The notes: a model not told the origin generated them from the sequence alone. Counted from the stretch's first letter, positions 10,599 through 21,830 are shown. The stretch: 64,000 nt of DNA from Anaspis maculata (GCA_949128115.1 OX421963.1:81973602-82037601); one strand, 5' to 3'. Translations and numbers: made by a program.

Positions 10599-13410
10599 GT
10601 AGGGGAGAGGTGGCATGAAAGGGACATTTTTGCAAAATTTCAAATAAGTTGAGCTAAACTGCTCGTCAAAAGTTAAGCATAGACCAAAATTTGCACCAAT
10701 TTCAAGTAAGGATTTCTTCGGGGAAGGATATCTGGTTTGAAAAAAATGTATGGTGCTTGGGCTTGGTAGAGCTTTTCTTCAGGTACAAGACGCTATGTCG
10801 ATTCACGTCACCATTGACTTTGTCCATGATATACAGGATGCCAAAGAAGAAGTGTCAAAAGTGTTAATTTTTGAAGTCGTGGAACTTTTTTAGAAAAAAA
10901 TCCGGACTTTTTTTCTTTTGAGTTTTAGAAAGCGGATATCAATATCTCGAAACGGTTTTTGACTTTTGATCGTATTTTGTTTTTTCAAAGAATTCTTGAT
11001 TTTTTTGTGAAATTTAGATTTTTTGATGCAGAATTTGCTAGAGCAGTTGCTTTTTCTTGAAAATTCACAGAAACATACATAGTTGCTGGATGAATTATAT
11101 CATGAGAAAGTTGACCTCATGGACCTCCAGAAGAGGTCATCCTGTGGACCTCTTCAGGGGAGATGACCAATATGAAGCATGCTGCGACATCACTTTGACA
11201 CTTATTGAACCCAGCATGGATAAAAATGCAAGACTTGTAACCATACGTTGCATCAAAATTACCATGGTTACCAAGTAGTCCCATCATGGGTCATTTTGTT
11301 ACTGCCCAAGTCACTGGAAATTTTCAGAAGTGATATCTCCTAGACGAGTAGAGATAGAGCCATAATTCTTTTTTTGATTTCAATCGGACACATTATTGGT
11401 CATTCAAGCACAATGTGCAAATTTTTCACGTTTATACTTTTTCAGTGGTGGGGGGAAATTTTGACGTTTGTCATGTCAGAATTTTTGTTTTGTACTTGTC
11501 ATCATTGAAATGTCAACATGAATGTAATCTACCACTTCCACATCAGTAGTGAAAACAAAAGACCAACGAAGGTTTTCTCAGGAAACCTGGACTTTGAGGC
11601 AGAAAAACACCGAACGCAAACTTGAAATTCATCAGCTGAAACTGACAGTATACATTCATGTTGACATTTCAATGATGAGAAGTACAAGAAAAAAAATCTG
11701 ACATGACAAACGTCAAAATTACCCCCCGCCACTGAAAAAGTATGAACGTGAAAAATTTGCACATCATGCTCGAATGATCAATAATGTGTCCGATTGAAAT
11801 CAAAAAAAGGATTATGGCTCTATCTCTACTCATCTAGGAGATATCACTTTTGAAAATTTCCAGTGACTTGGGCAGTAACAAAATCACCCATGATGGGACT
11901 AATTGGTAACCATATGGTAATTTTGATGCAACGTATGGTTACAAGTCTTGCATTTTTATCACGGATATTTTTATCCATGCTGGGTTCAATAAGTGTCAAA
12001 GTGATGTCGCAGCATCGTCATTGGGCATCTCCCCTGAAGAGGTGAAGAGGATGACCTCTTCTGGAGGTCCATGAGGTCAATTTTCTCATGGTATAATTCA
12101 TCCAGCAACTGTGTACGTTTCTGTGAATTTTTAAGAAAAAGCAACTGCTCTAGCAAATTCTGCATCAAAAAATCTAAAATTCACAAAAAAATCAAGAACT
12201 CTTTGAAAAAACAAAATACGATCAAAAGTCCAAAACTGTTTCGAGATATTGATATCCGCTTTCTAAATCTCAAGAGAAAAAAATCCGGAATTTTTTCTAA
12301 AAAAGTTCCACGACTTCAAAAATTAACACTTTTGACACTCCTTCTTTGGCATCCTGTATATCATGGACAAAGTCAATGGTGCCGTAAGTCGACATGGCGT
12401 CTTTCAGCTGAAGAAAAGTTCTACCAGCCATCATAAACTTTTTTCAAATCGGATATTTTTTGCCCAATATATCCATGCTTGAAATGGGAGCAAATTTTGC
12501 TCTATGCTTAACTTTTGACGAGCAGTTTATATTGCTCGGAAAATAATTGGGTGTTCTTTAATAGATACCTCTATCGATATGTCATAATAATTGAAAGCAG
12601 AAAATGAAAGAAATGCTGTGATTTTCATTTTATTCATAGATTTTTGAACGTTTGTTGGCGTCCCTTTCATCACTTTGGGGTATGGGTTGAAAGGGACACC
12701 TTATGTGCTGAAAGGGACACGCTGAGAATTGAGGAAAAACTTTGTTTTTTTTTTAACTTGAATGATCGTATCTTACTATTGCACAACAAAATGAAAAAGT
12801 ACTTCAAATATTATTTCTCAAATTTAACAAACGAAAAAAGAACAAATGAACAAAAACAAAAAAAGAACTTCCATCAAAGCTCTGATGATAGCAAAATCGA
12901 CAAAGGAAAAGTGGAAAACCACCAACTCAAAGAGTTCCTTCCGTTCAATGAGATGGTGGCGGCAGCTTCATAACTTTTATTTTCCAACCTATGATATGAC
13001 ATGTCCCTTTCATGACTTAATATGATGTGCCTTTCATTACCAACCCGAATCTTCCCTAGAATAAGCGAAAAACTTTTTACTCGACTGATATATCTTGCAG
13101 AGCCAACTCATAAACAAAAGCTACTAAGGCACCTCAATGGTTACACCAAATAGTGGTTTTCTAATTAAACAAATTCAGCTATTGAAACACAATACATTAG
13201 ATATTTTTATCTCACTCAAGGCGTCCAAAAATACACTAACTTCAATATTTCGATGCAACATGTGTCAACGGCTATGCTGTCATACTCACGACATGGGAGA
13301 TACCAGAGTCATATGTTATTGATGGTATTAACTTCCCATGTCTCCAAATAATACTGTTACAGTGCGTGTCCCTTTCAATACATGTCCCTTTCATGCCACT
13401 CTTCCCCTAC
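10599..13410. mobile_element. 2.8 kb inverted-repeat element carrying a nested foldback
   Basis: Inverted ends of about 29 bp: GTAGGGGAGAGGTGGCATGA on the left, its inverse ending CTCTTCCCCTAC on the right. The decamer GAAAGGGACA or its complement recurs at 10617, 12689, 12710, 13002, 13367 and 13383, with near matches at 12658 and 13029. It is clustered towards the ends, as expected for repeated transposase-binding sites. The middle holds a second, independent foldback (10655-12529). No transposase is recognised; the 109-codon frame 12644-12973 is low complexity. Confidence 0.65.
10655..12529. mobile_element. Foldback element, 1.87 kb, arms ~0.9 kb
   Basis: TAAACTGCTCGTCAAAAGTT at the left is repeated in inverse at 12510-12529, and the inverse match continues to a centre near 11592. 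Landmarks on both arms are GACTTTGTCCATGATATACA, AAGTGTTAATTTTTGAAG and the GACCTCATGGACCTCCAGAA block. The terminal TAAACTGCTC is the same as in the foldback at 29775-31115. Frames at 11057, 11529, 11863, 11986 and 12071 are mirror-image chance frames. Confidence 0.8.
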
Positions 13411-13603
13411 TGTATAGTGTGTTGCATAAGATATGCATAATAATGAATAGGTAATGATAATGCATCTATTATATTCCGCTCATTTCGGCATATCCATCAC
13501 CATTGCATAAGTATGTTGTGATTATTGATTGTGAGGATGCTGATGGCTCCAAAATGTGAAAGGTGAAACTTTTATCCTTTGTTCCCTTCCCCTTCGTAAA
13601 CAA

Positions 13604-13815
13604 CCCAGCAAACAATTTACTAATGGGCCGGCGGTGGCAAAGCGTCCAAACGCCTGAAGTGACCATGCTGGGCCAGTGTCTGTCACTTGCACTGGGCCGC
13701 TACCTATAGGAGAATGCGGCCGCCAGCCGGGCCAATGCTGGTTGTTTGCCTGTAACGTGCAGCGGCCCAGCAAGCTGCCGTCGTGTTGCCAGCAGTTTAA
13801 ATTTAATGGCCCTGT
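13604..13815. repeat. GC-rich repeat island, copy 1
   Basis: Starts with CCCAGCAAACAATTT, then GC-rich irregular units built around GGGCCGGCGGTGGCA, CTGGGCCAGTG and CGGCCGCCAGCCGGGCC. In inverse orientation the same kind of sequence, also bounded by CCCAGCAAACA, lies at 17645-17815. The composition stands out from the AT-rich surroundings. The two opposite frames over it (13522-13833, 13676-13858) are a consequence of few AT-rich stops. Confidence 0.6.
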
Positions 13816-13863
13816 ACTGAACCAGCGCATCAATTTTGGTACTTTTATGGGGTTCTAGATAAT

Positions 13864-13997
13864 GGTGCTATTTTGTAAAAAAATGTACCGATGTAGGTAG
13901 GCGATGAATCGCTGTAAAATGACATAAGTTAAATCTGTCATAGCGTTACAGCTTACAGCGCCTCTACATTCCGTCATTTTTTTTACACAATAGCACC
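13864..13997. mobile_element. 134 bp MITE
   Basis: Inverted ends GGTGCTATTTTGTAAAAAAATG and the complement of ATTTTTTTTACACAATAGCACC. A TA-rich flank suggests a TA or TAA target duplication. Non-coding. Confidence 0.65.
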
Positions 13998-14377
13998 GTA
14001 AAATTCATACAGTTTGTTGTACACACAATAATATATTTTTCTGTATTATTTTTATAATAATATAGCAACAAATAAAAAACAAACTATGAAACTTGAAAAT
14101 TAACCAAATAAATAGATAGGTACCTAAGTATTCATGTTATAACAATAGTAATATTGCTTGACTAAATCTTAAGACACAAGATCACAGACACGTTTACAAG
14201 AACTGGTTTAACACATGCTTAAACGCTAGTTCAATAGGTACATATAATTCGTATAATAAAAAGTAATAAAAACTACAAAAAGAATTGGTAGAATTACGAA
14301 GAAAAAGTCTGTATAACAAAAAAAAAACAATAAAGTTCAAAAAATATATAAAAAAATCAAGGGAAACAAACTTCTGT

Positions 14378-15961
14378 TTAAACATTCCTTCTTCTTTTGT
14401 TTCGCCCACCTTCTCGATCAGGGGCATTCCGCAGCCAGGTTTTTATGACGTCTTCAATTTGTGCCTGCGTCGCTTCTTTGCACATGCGATTTTTCCTAAC
14501 GATTCCTGAAATCAAGTACATACTTAGGTACAATGGAATAAAAATAAAAATTGTAGAACTGATGTAGCTAGAACGAAAAGTAATCCTTTAAGGTGACTGG
14601 CGGAATGAAAATCAAAAAGCATAATAAATCGTAAGGCGTAAGAGTATTAGCGTTTTCCACTTGGATGCATCCGTTGCATGCTGTGGTGCAATTGCACTTT
14701 AAAATTATTTTTATAAAGTTGCACTCTATTATGCATCGAAATGATGTAGAAGCGTTCCATTGGACGTCCACGTCCATGTTCATGTTCACAATAAAGACCG
14801 AAGTGGAACATATAATTTTAAAGTGATGCACATTGTTTCTGCAGCGATGCAACAGATGCATGTACTACTTAAGTGGAAATTTTCGTTTAAAATTTGGCAG
14901 TTTTGATTTCGATATTAAATTGTTCTGCTACATTTCTCAAGCTTGAGTACTATGAAAAATAAAGTACCATGCATTGCAGTCGAAAAGCTTTGGCCTTCAA
15001 TTAGCTACTTGCTCATACCTTGAAGCTTTTACTTCCTCCCAGTTACATAAATAACTATTATAGAGAACTTTACCTATGATCAAAGTCACAACGTTCTTCA
15101 GGCTGCAGAAAGCTGGCTTACCATTCCTGCCTGACCAGTTGTAAGTAAGTGCCAACTGATTGGTTATAATCTTTTGCATGAGTCTCCTTGTGGTGTCCAC
15201 TGCATCCCGCCCTCCGATGGATGATAAGGCCAAGCACTATAAAAAATGTCTTGTTACAATACTTTTTCATTTACATACAGATATGCAAATATTTACCACT
15301 TGTGGCATCATATTCTCACCCATCAGATCGCTGTTGAAGTTTTCAAGCTGTTGGTCACTTGTGGCGGGCAGAAACTGCAGAATGTCATGATTTAAATTTG
15401 GTACTTCTTCAGAAGTTCTGTTGTGTGTTCGAAGTTCATCTCGGAGGTCATTTATCTTCTCCATGATTTTTGTGAACATGGCTGTAACATTATTCTTATT
15501 CAATTTCAATTCGACTTAACTGCAAATTTACATCTATATACCTTCACTTTTCTTGCAACCAGTACAAGTAGTACCGCTATTAGCCCGGCTATCCAATAAT
15601 TCCCGGAAGCTGTTTGAAGTGGGTGTCTGCATCTTAGAACCTGGAGTTTCACTAATATCTCTTTTATCTCTGTTTCGTCCAGACAAAGAGTTTATAGAAG
15701 AAACAGGATTTTGCGCATCCAATATTTCACTACAGCTCTTTTTTTCTTTGTTTCGTCCAGACAAAGGGTTGACGATCTTTTTTTTTGGTTGAATAATTGG
15801 AACATCACTTCCATCTGAATCTGAAGAGGTATCTACGTTATAATCAGAGTACGTCTTTTTCTTTACTGATCTCTTCTGTTGACAGGTCTCCGTCTCGCTT
15901 TGAGAAACAGATGCTCTTTCTTCCAGCTCTTTCATTTTTCTGGCGGCCTTCTCGTAGGTAT
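14378..15961 (-). CDS. DUF4806-domain protein gene, four coding exons
   Basis: Minus-strand exons: 15961-15542, 15481-15297, 15236-15074 and 14505-14378. All introns are GT-AG (60, 60 and 568 bp) and the reading phase is kept across each junction. The first exon encodes a charged N-terminal linker (YEKAARKMKELEERAS, KKK-rich, two LSGRN motifs). The second gives a helix with MEKINDLRDEL and then LPATSDQQLENFNSDLMGEN. The third gives LSSIGGRDAVDTTRRLMQKI and ITNQLALTYNWSGRNGKPAF. The last gives QIEDVIKTWLRNAPDREGGR and stops after RRRNV. This pattern is the insect DUF4806 domain (function unknown, often in transposon-related or nuclear proteins). The upstream start is unresolved: exon one opens after TTATAG needing one base from an earlier exon. 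The last intron holds a foldback MITE (14654-14879). Confidence 0.75.
14654..14879. mobile_element. Foldback MITE inside the DUF4806 gene intron
   Basis: TTTCCACTT at the left is inverted at 14871-14879. Further matches are GATGCATC..GTTGCAT and GCACTTTAAAATTAT. About 226 bp, imperfect, non-coding. Confidence 0.55.
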
Positions 15962-16016
15962 CTATAAAATATAAGTGTTAATATCTATTTTTAAATAATT
16001 GAATATAATTTTATTA

Positions 16017-16110
16017 TGGGGACCGCGTGGTGCAGTGGTTGCGGCGCCGCGCTACTAACCACTTAACCAGGCGGTCGTAGGTTCAAATCCTACTGCAACC
16101 CATGGATGTT
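16017..16110 (+). mobile_element. tRNA-derived SINE head
   Basis: Contains a good pol III A box (TGGTGCAGTGG) and a perfect B box (GGTTCAAATCC) spaced as in tRNAs, with a T-stem GTAGG/CCTAC. The acceptor ends pair poorly and there is no convincing anticodon arm, so this is a tRNA-derived SINE or tRNA pseudogene rather than a working tRNA. It sits directly upstream of the first defended exon of the DUF4806 gene, on the opposite strand. The 3' tail boundary is not clear. Confidence 0.7.
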
Positions 16111-16167
16111 TGTGTGTCTTGAGGATTTTTCTATGTTTCAAAAATTGTAACTGGCTATGTACCGAGA

Positions 16168-16877
16168 GTTCATAAATTAAATGGGTCAAGGGTGTCTATG
16201 AGTTTGAAAACGTCTGTCGGAACTAGCATCGTTCATTTTATGCCTGTAATTTTTTGGTTATCGTAATCTGTCAAATCACTCAGTTTTTGGAACATTTAAA
16301 ATATGGTTCTCACGGCAGGGCACAAAACCTACATCATCGAGGCATATTTTCGAACTTGTGTGCGAAGAAATGAAGTTTGGGGATGTAGCCAGCGTTTATG
16401 TTTGAAAGATTTCTAGCAGCATTCTCCAGATTTTGCAGTAGTACCTACCAGATAAGTTTCAAAAGTGTCTTGCACATTCTCTTAAGAAATTGGACTCTCT
16501 TTGGAAAGATGCCAGAAGATTGTCCAGAAGGATTTGGCCATGAAATCGTTAAAATACAGAATGCAGTCATATCAAGCTCTATTGCGGGCAGACCACCCCA
16601 GACGTCTTCCTTACTGGCACTGGTTTGTGGATGATTTGATGAACGACAACCTGCTCAACTTGACTTTTTTACTGAAGAGGTGTGGTTCCATCTTTCGGGG
16701 TACATCAATTCACAAAATTCACGCCGATTTACACAAACGCACTCATGGCAGGATCAGAGATCAATAATATGGGACGTAACTTGTCAAAGTTTGACAAATT
16801 TATTACAAAAGGATTACGCTAGTTTCGACAGACGTTTTTGAATTCACAGGCACCCTTGACCCATTTAATTTATGAAC
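16168..16877 (+). mobile_element. 710 bp mariner-like element with DUF4817 transposase remnant
   Basis: Inverted ends: GTTCATAAATTAAATGGGTC at the left, matched at 16858-16877. The similarity continues as GGGTG and ACGTCTGTCGRAACTAGC. Between them lies a broken transposase coding region, so it is a short non-autonomous deletion copy. Confidence 0.7.
16302..16770 (+). pseudogene. DUF4817/Tc1-mariner transposase fragment
   Basis: The start reads MVLTAGHKTYIIEAYFRT, the conserved opening of DUF4817 helix-turn-helix transposases. After stops and a deletion it resumes (frame from 16501) with QKIVQKDLAMKSLKYRMQ, YPRRLPYW-like text and a segment corresponding to the EAWFHLSGYVNSQN region of the DDE domain, here degraded to CGSIFRGTSIHKIH. 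The catalytic aspartates are not intact. Non-functional. Confidence 0.65.
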
Positions 16878-17123
16878 GTATTTGTCTCACTGACTTTTTT
16901 TATTAATTTGTATCTGTAACTTTTGGAGTAACGTTTAAATAATGGATTTCGGCGAGGCATCATTCGCAATTCACTTTGGCAAGTTGGGAACCGAAGAAAA
17001 ATGAGATTTGCAAAATTGGCGGCACAATTTTCTGGGGTTATGTTCAACGCAGGAACAGGAGACAGGCAGCGCATATTTGCGATATGTACACACGAAACAA
17101 ATACATTTATGTAATGATAGGAT

Positions 17124-17215
17124 TCTACTTACGTATTTTCGGAATCCATCCTGATATTCGGTTACTTTGGGGTTGTTGGACGAATTAATTTTGCTGATAA
17201 CTGAAAAACGAAAAA
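17124..17215 (-). other. Possible upstream exon (minus strand)
   Basis: On the minus strand CGTTTTTCAG is followed by about 80 bp ending AAAATAC|GTAAGT, a strong splice donor. An ATG (near 17144) would give a very short start MDSENT. It could be the first exon of the DUF4806 gene, but its phase (two bases left over) does not fit the 15961 acceptor, so an intermediate exon or another gene is needed. Weak call. Confidence 0.25.
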
Positions 17216-17644
17216 CAACAACACAACACACACCAGTTTGACACTTGACGGTGGTTGAGGTTGACAGAACCAACGCCTGCAGTAAGCGCAGCCAACCTAA
17301 GCGGTACCAACATTAAAATAATAGATGAAAAATGTTACCGGAATCCAAAAAGCACTTTGCGGACGTTCTCTGTTGCGGACTCCGTATGACAGAGGGCAGG
17401 AAATTTGGAGGCAGGAACCCTGATCATCATGATTTTTAGCAAAAAGATAATCTACAAATGTATTGGAAATCGAAATAATATACATATTGGGTATAATCAA
17501 AAACGGCATGTTGCGTTTTATTTTTACGCAAAAAAAATTCAGTCCGATCGAGGGCCCGATCCATTTTTAAAAATACAAAAAATAGTTATCTGACCAACAA
17601 TTATAGACGTATACACATGCCTATATATTAAAATACCTAATGTT

Positions 17645-17815
17645 GGGAACCTAACACAGGCCTACCGGCGGGCCAGTGCACGTATTTAGACAGCGTTTCT
17701 GTGGTTATGGCCCTGCAGCGGCCCGGTAATAGGAGCCCGTGGCCGTCTTGCAGCCAGCACTGCCGGCACAATGCCGACTTGCGGCCGACGGTGCAATGTT
17801 TGCTGGGAATCTAGT
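17645..17815. repeat. GC-rich repeat island, copy 2 (inverted)
   Basis: GC-rich block ending GTTTGCTGGGA, the inverse of the start of the island at 13604. It contains GCCGGCACAATGCCG, GCGGCCGACGG and GCAGCGGCCCGG units. Similar composition and motif arrangement but many differences, so an old interspersed family. Confidence 0.55.
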
Positions 17816-18249
17816 TCGGTGGTAGTCGAGCTCTTTCCTGAATAGCACTTAACTCCAATGAATTCTTTAGTGAAATGACTGAAATATGTGAATCGCAGGA
17901 ATCATATTGTCATCAGTTTTCCCACAACGGACTAGTTGAACTGGAAAATATCACTGTCACCAATCAATAACGCTATCACAGACGTCGAGGGGGTCCTTTA
18001 ATTGTTGCCTTTTTGTACTAGCAGAAATGAGATAAATAATAATAAGGTAAGTACTTACTCAAGTAATGGAATGGTCCTTATAATAGTTAGGTACCTACCT
18101 ACTATTTTGTATTTTATACATCTCTGACAGTATTTGCATGATTGACTTTGAGGGTGTAGGAAGTCCTCACTTTCCCTTTTGACTGGATTCCTCATTCTCA
18201 ATTCCATAACCTCAACCTCAAATCGTCTCAAATCGACTCAAATCTCTTG

Positions 18250-18253
18250 GTCT
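18250..18253. other. 4 bp target-site duplication, left
   Basis: GTCT directly before the 5' LTR; repeated at 24745-24748 directly after the 3' LTR. Confidence 0.85.
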
Positions 18254-21152
18254 TGAAGCCACCCGCATTTGGCGGGCCGAAAATATTCCGGAGGAAAATA
18301 ATTCAAAGCCGTGAAATCGAGGTATGAGAATGTGAATATTCAGAGTCAAGGCATCATTAAAAGATGTCGCTAGCTATTTAATTCATTCGTGTAAATCCCG
18401 CAAAGCTCTATAACATAATTTACTGGCCCATCATCGACATTGAACAACCGCTCCTGCTTGACGCCCGACGAAATGGTGAATTGGTGCATATGAAGTAAAG
18501 CACCCGCACATCAACCAGTTAGTTGCTGCCGTACTCCTGCCGTGTTGACGTTCCGCCCGCCGCCCGCCCGCTACCATCCGATTCACACGTGTCAGCACCG
18601 CCGGTCGCATTCTCCAGCGCACTTCTCAGATTACCTGAGCTGTGTATACACCGTTCGCGATCGTTCTGGATGCAATAAAATATTCCGAATTGCTGGGAAT
18701 GGAGGATATCGCCGGAGATTGACCGTGGTACCTGGACCAATCCTCCTGGGCTGCCGTCCGCTCCCGACTTGTCACGTCCGTCGCCGAGTGCTTCTGCGGG
18801 CCTGTTAGCGAAGAGTTTTAGTCCCCTTCGAGGAAGCTGAGTTAGAACCCGTTCATGTTGCGTCGCGACCCTCCTGGAGGCCGAAGCGTCGAAGCCCCAA
18901 TGATGAGTCCCAGCCCACTTGGAAAATGACGAGTCGATTTCCCCCGGCTGATGTGTCTCAAAGGCCCCCTGGAGAAAGCCGAGTTGGAACCCTTCGGAGT
19001 CGTGTTTTGGTCCCCTTGGGGGCACGCTGAGTCGAGAACCCTCCAGGTTGAGTTTTGACCCTCCGAGAGACTGATGAGTTGCTTCCCCCGTTGAGTTGCA
19101 ACCCGTCTCTAGGATGTCGAGTCAGAGCCCTTGGACGTTGAGTCTTGATCCGCCTCCAGGTGTCGAGTCAGAGCCCTCCGGCGACGAGTTCCAGCCCTTC
19201 TCCAGGTCGATGTGCCAAGACCCTTCCGGTGTTGAGTTTCGACCCTTCTCCAAGTCGCAGAGTTGGGACCCGTTGACGAAGAGTTTCGAACCCCCTCCAG
19301 GATGCTGAGTCGCGTTCCCTCCACGATGAGTTCTAGCCCACCTCGAGGATGTCGAGTTGAAACCCCTAAATGAACCAGGCCCGATAGAAATGAGGTCTCT
19401 CGTTTCGGTATCTCGTTTGGCGGAGTGATGACCTCGACGAGCGGGAGGTTAGTCTTGGTGAGTTGGGATAGTTGCTTACGGTTAGGCTTTGTCGGGAAAA
19501 TGTATGATGAGGCTCACGCGTGCGTTCTGAATCTGCCTGCACGTGCTGGTGTCTGCGCTACTGTCTGCCGTCAGGTACAGCCACTTTAAAGCCTCGTCCT
19601 TTGTTGGATACCTTCATAGAAAGATATTCGCGCTCTTGGGCCCTCTGGACTTGGCTTTGTGACTGCGGTACTCAGAGCACCGGACCTAGTGGGTTAGATC
19701 TGGAAACTCGCGGGTGAGCTTCCTCTGCGTTTCTGAAGTTCCTAGTTATTCGGAAAATGTAAATTTTGAGAACTACGTGAAAAATCAAGTAATTGAAATA
19801 AAATAGCATCGCGTTGAGATCGGGGTTCGGACCCTGCCGTAGAGTCGCAATTGTTGATCGGATTGATGGACACCCCCCCCCCCTCCTTGAAACTAATGAT
19901 TTTGTTTTAGCACCACGACAGTTCCGGATATTTCCATGTAGAGTTGTCCCGGGAATGAAGACGTTCTTATTCGAAACTGATGAATTCAATCCGATACCCA
20001 ACGACGCCATCGTTCAGATAGGGACTTTGTAAAAATGAACTGTTATTAGGGCTCGATCAGGAATAGTGTAGACGCCGATTACTTTGCGTTAGGGTAAAGA
20101 TTATTTCGACGCCTCTCCGCATCGGCTTTTCGACAAACACCCTGTGTAGTAAATTCTCTGCGTTTTGTTTTTCCTGGCTGCGGCCTTCTCTCAAAAATTG
20201 CTAAACAACAACGAACTAGCGCGTATACGGGGCGTGCTCAAAACGTTTTCCACATTAAATTAGTACCTTGATTTGAGTAATTGTTTCGCGTACACCATCG
20301 GTTCGAAAGTTTTTGGAAGGGCGAAATTTGGTTCAACATTTCCGGTTATAGGCACTTTCGATCACGGGAATCTTTCTGAGCGTTGGGGGCGATTCACGGC
20401 GAAAAAAGGTTTAAAGCCTCCACAAAGGCCAGCCATATCCAATCCCTTCCAAACGGGCAAAAGAGAACCATAGCCCAAAAAGAGCGTTAGCCTTTGAAAA
20501 GAGGCTCCACAAAAAGGGGGCCACCGCACACACCGGCCCACAAATCTTAGATTGCATTCGTGGTCGAAGTCACTCTTCTCTTTGCAGTGTCTAGAAGCCG
20601 GGCCTAACCCTAACATAACCTCTAACACTAACATAAATGTTGGATCTGATTTGACCACAAAAGGAACTTTGAACCGCGAAAGCCAGTCAGAATTAAATGT
20701 CGGTCAAGGTGTAGAGTCAGGTGTTCGTCGGAGGGTTGGGGTGTTGGGACGTCTGAAATAATTAGGGGAAAGTTATCTCTTCGGGAATAGGGTAGATCTT
20801 TTAGATAATTTAGCCTGCGATGTGAAGGTAGGACTAGGTATAGGAGCGAGCCATTATTTAAACATTTTGAATTGTACATAGAGGTCAATAGATTGATGTT
20901 ACGTTAAAATTTTATATTGTGTCTTATTGCGTTCAAACTTGTAGTCAGACCTGTCTCAACAATCTCGAGAACTCTATAATCGAACAACAAGAAGAGAGGC
21001 ACAACGGGATGTCGTCCTGATACTAGATGATCATCGGCCAAGCGGTTCCAAAAGCGGGAAAAGTGATTTAATTCAAATAAGTTGAATTAAATGCCAGTAT
21101 AATGGGTTGCCTACCCATTCAGGGGTACAAGACGATAGCTGGGGTCGTTTCA
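18254..21152 (+). repeat. 5' long terminal repeat
   Basis: Starts TGAAGCCACCCGC (with a CCCGC/GCGGG hairpin) and ends GGTCGTTTCA. Contains a degenerate GAGT-rich tandem array (18825-19360), possible TATA-like AT runs around 18405-18420, and AATAAA-type sequence near 19796. Frames such as 18519-19025 (minus, 168 codons) lie over the GC-rich half and have no recognisable homology. An intron-like 3' splice stretch CTAATGATTTTGTTTTAG ends at 19910. Confidence 0.9.
18825..19360. repeat. Degenerate GAGTCG..AACCC tandem array in 5' LTR
   Basis: Roughly 18 irregular units of 25-35 bp with consensus near GAGTYGNNACCCTCCAGG(A)TG. The same array recurs at 22417-22952 in the other LTR. Its regular spacing leaves several frames open on both strands. 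Confidence 0.7.
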
Positions 21153-21153
21153 G

Positions 21154-21171
21154 TGGTGCCGTGACCAGGAT
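21154..21171 (+). promoter_or_regulatory. tRNA primer-binding site
   Basis: TGGTGCCGTGACCAGGAT begins one base after the 5' LTR. TGG complements the CCA end of a tRNA, and this string is of the kind found in insect LTR elements. The specific primer tRNA is not identified. Confidence 0.75.
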
Positions 21172-21830
21172 AGAGTTTTCTTGAGCTGAGAGATTGCTGA
21201 CTTTGAGTTTGAGGGCAATGAGTTTTTAGGTGACAGGAATTTAGGATGGCTGCGTGAAGAAGTTGAGGATGGTTCGAAATGGATTATACTCGGGAAAAGA
21301 GATGAGGTTTGTGGTGAAATTACACTAATGATTTGTTTTAGATTGAGAAGCAATGGTAGTGGTCCAAACACTCTGGCGATGAGAAAGGATTGGGGTTGGT
21401 TATGAAATAGTTGGGTACTAATCTTTTGTTTTAGATGGCGACCACACTGATTTGATGAGGAATGGGAAAAGAAGGTTTGTTACTATGGAGCAACTAACTA
21501 ATTGTTTTAGGACTAGGAGGAGAAGACAAGATGTAAGGTCTAGGAGGAGGAAGGTCTATTCAAAGTTTAGGAGGAGAAGGAAGAAGAGTTCTCTTGAGAC
21601 TCATAATAGGTATCTCATTTGTTAAGTCCATTCGTAACTGTTGGTTTTAGATTTTCTTTCCACGAAGACAAGATGTAAGGTCTAGGAGGAGGAAGGTCGA
21701 TCAAAGTTTAGGAGGAGAAGGAAGAAGAGTTCAAGATCTATAATAGGTATCTAATTTGTCAAGTCCGTTCCTCACTATCTGTTCTAGATTTTCTTTCCAC
21801 GCCAAGTTATCTCTAGTTCTCCCTTGTCGT

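Noticed and set aside
16017..16110. Functional tRNA gene
   Set aside because: A and B boxes are good but the acceptor stem does not pair and no clear anticodon arm is present.
18519..19025. 168-codon minus frame, repeated identically at 22111-22617
   Set aside because: It lies in the LTR and over the GAGT tandem array. The identical second copy reflects LTR identity, and no domain or initiation context is seen.
20590..20640. Telomeric repeat CCTAACCCTAACATAACC
   Set aside because: Only two or three irregular units inside the LTR, not an array.
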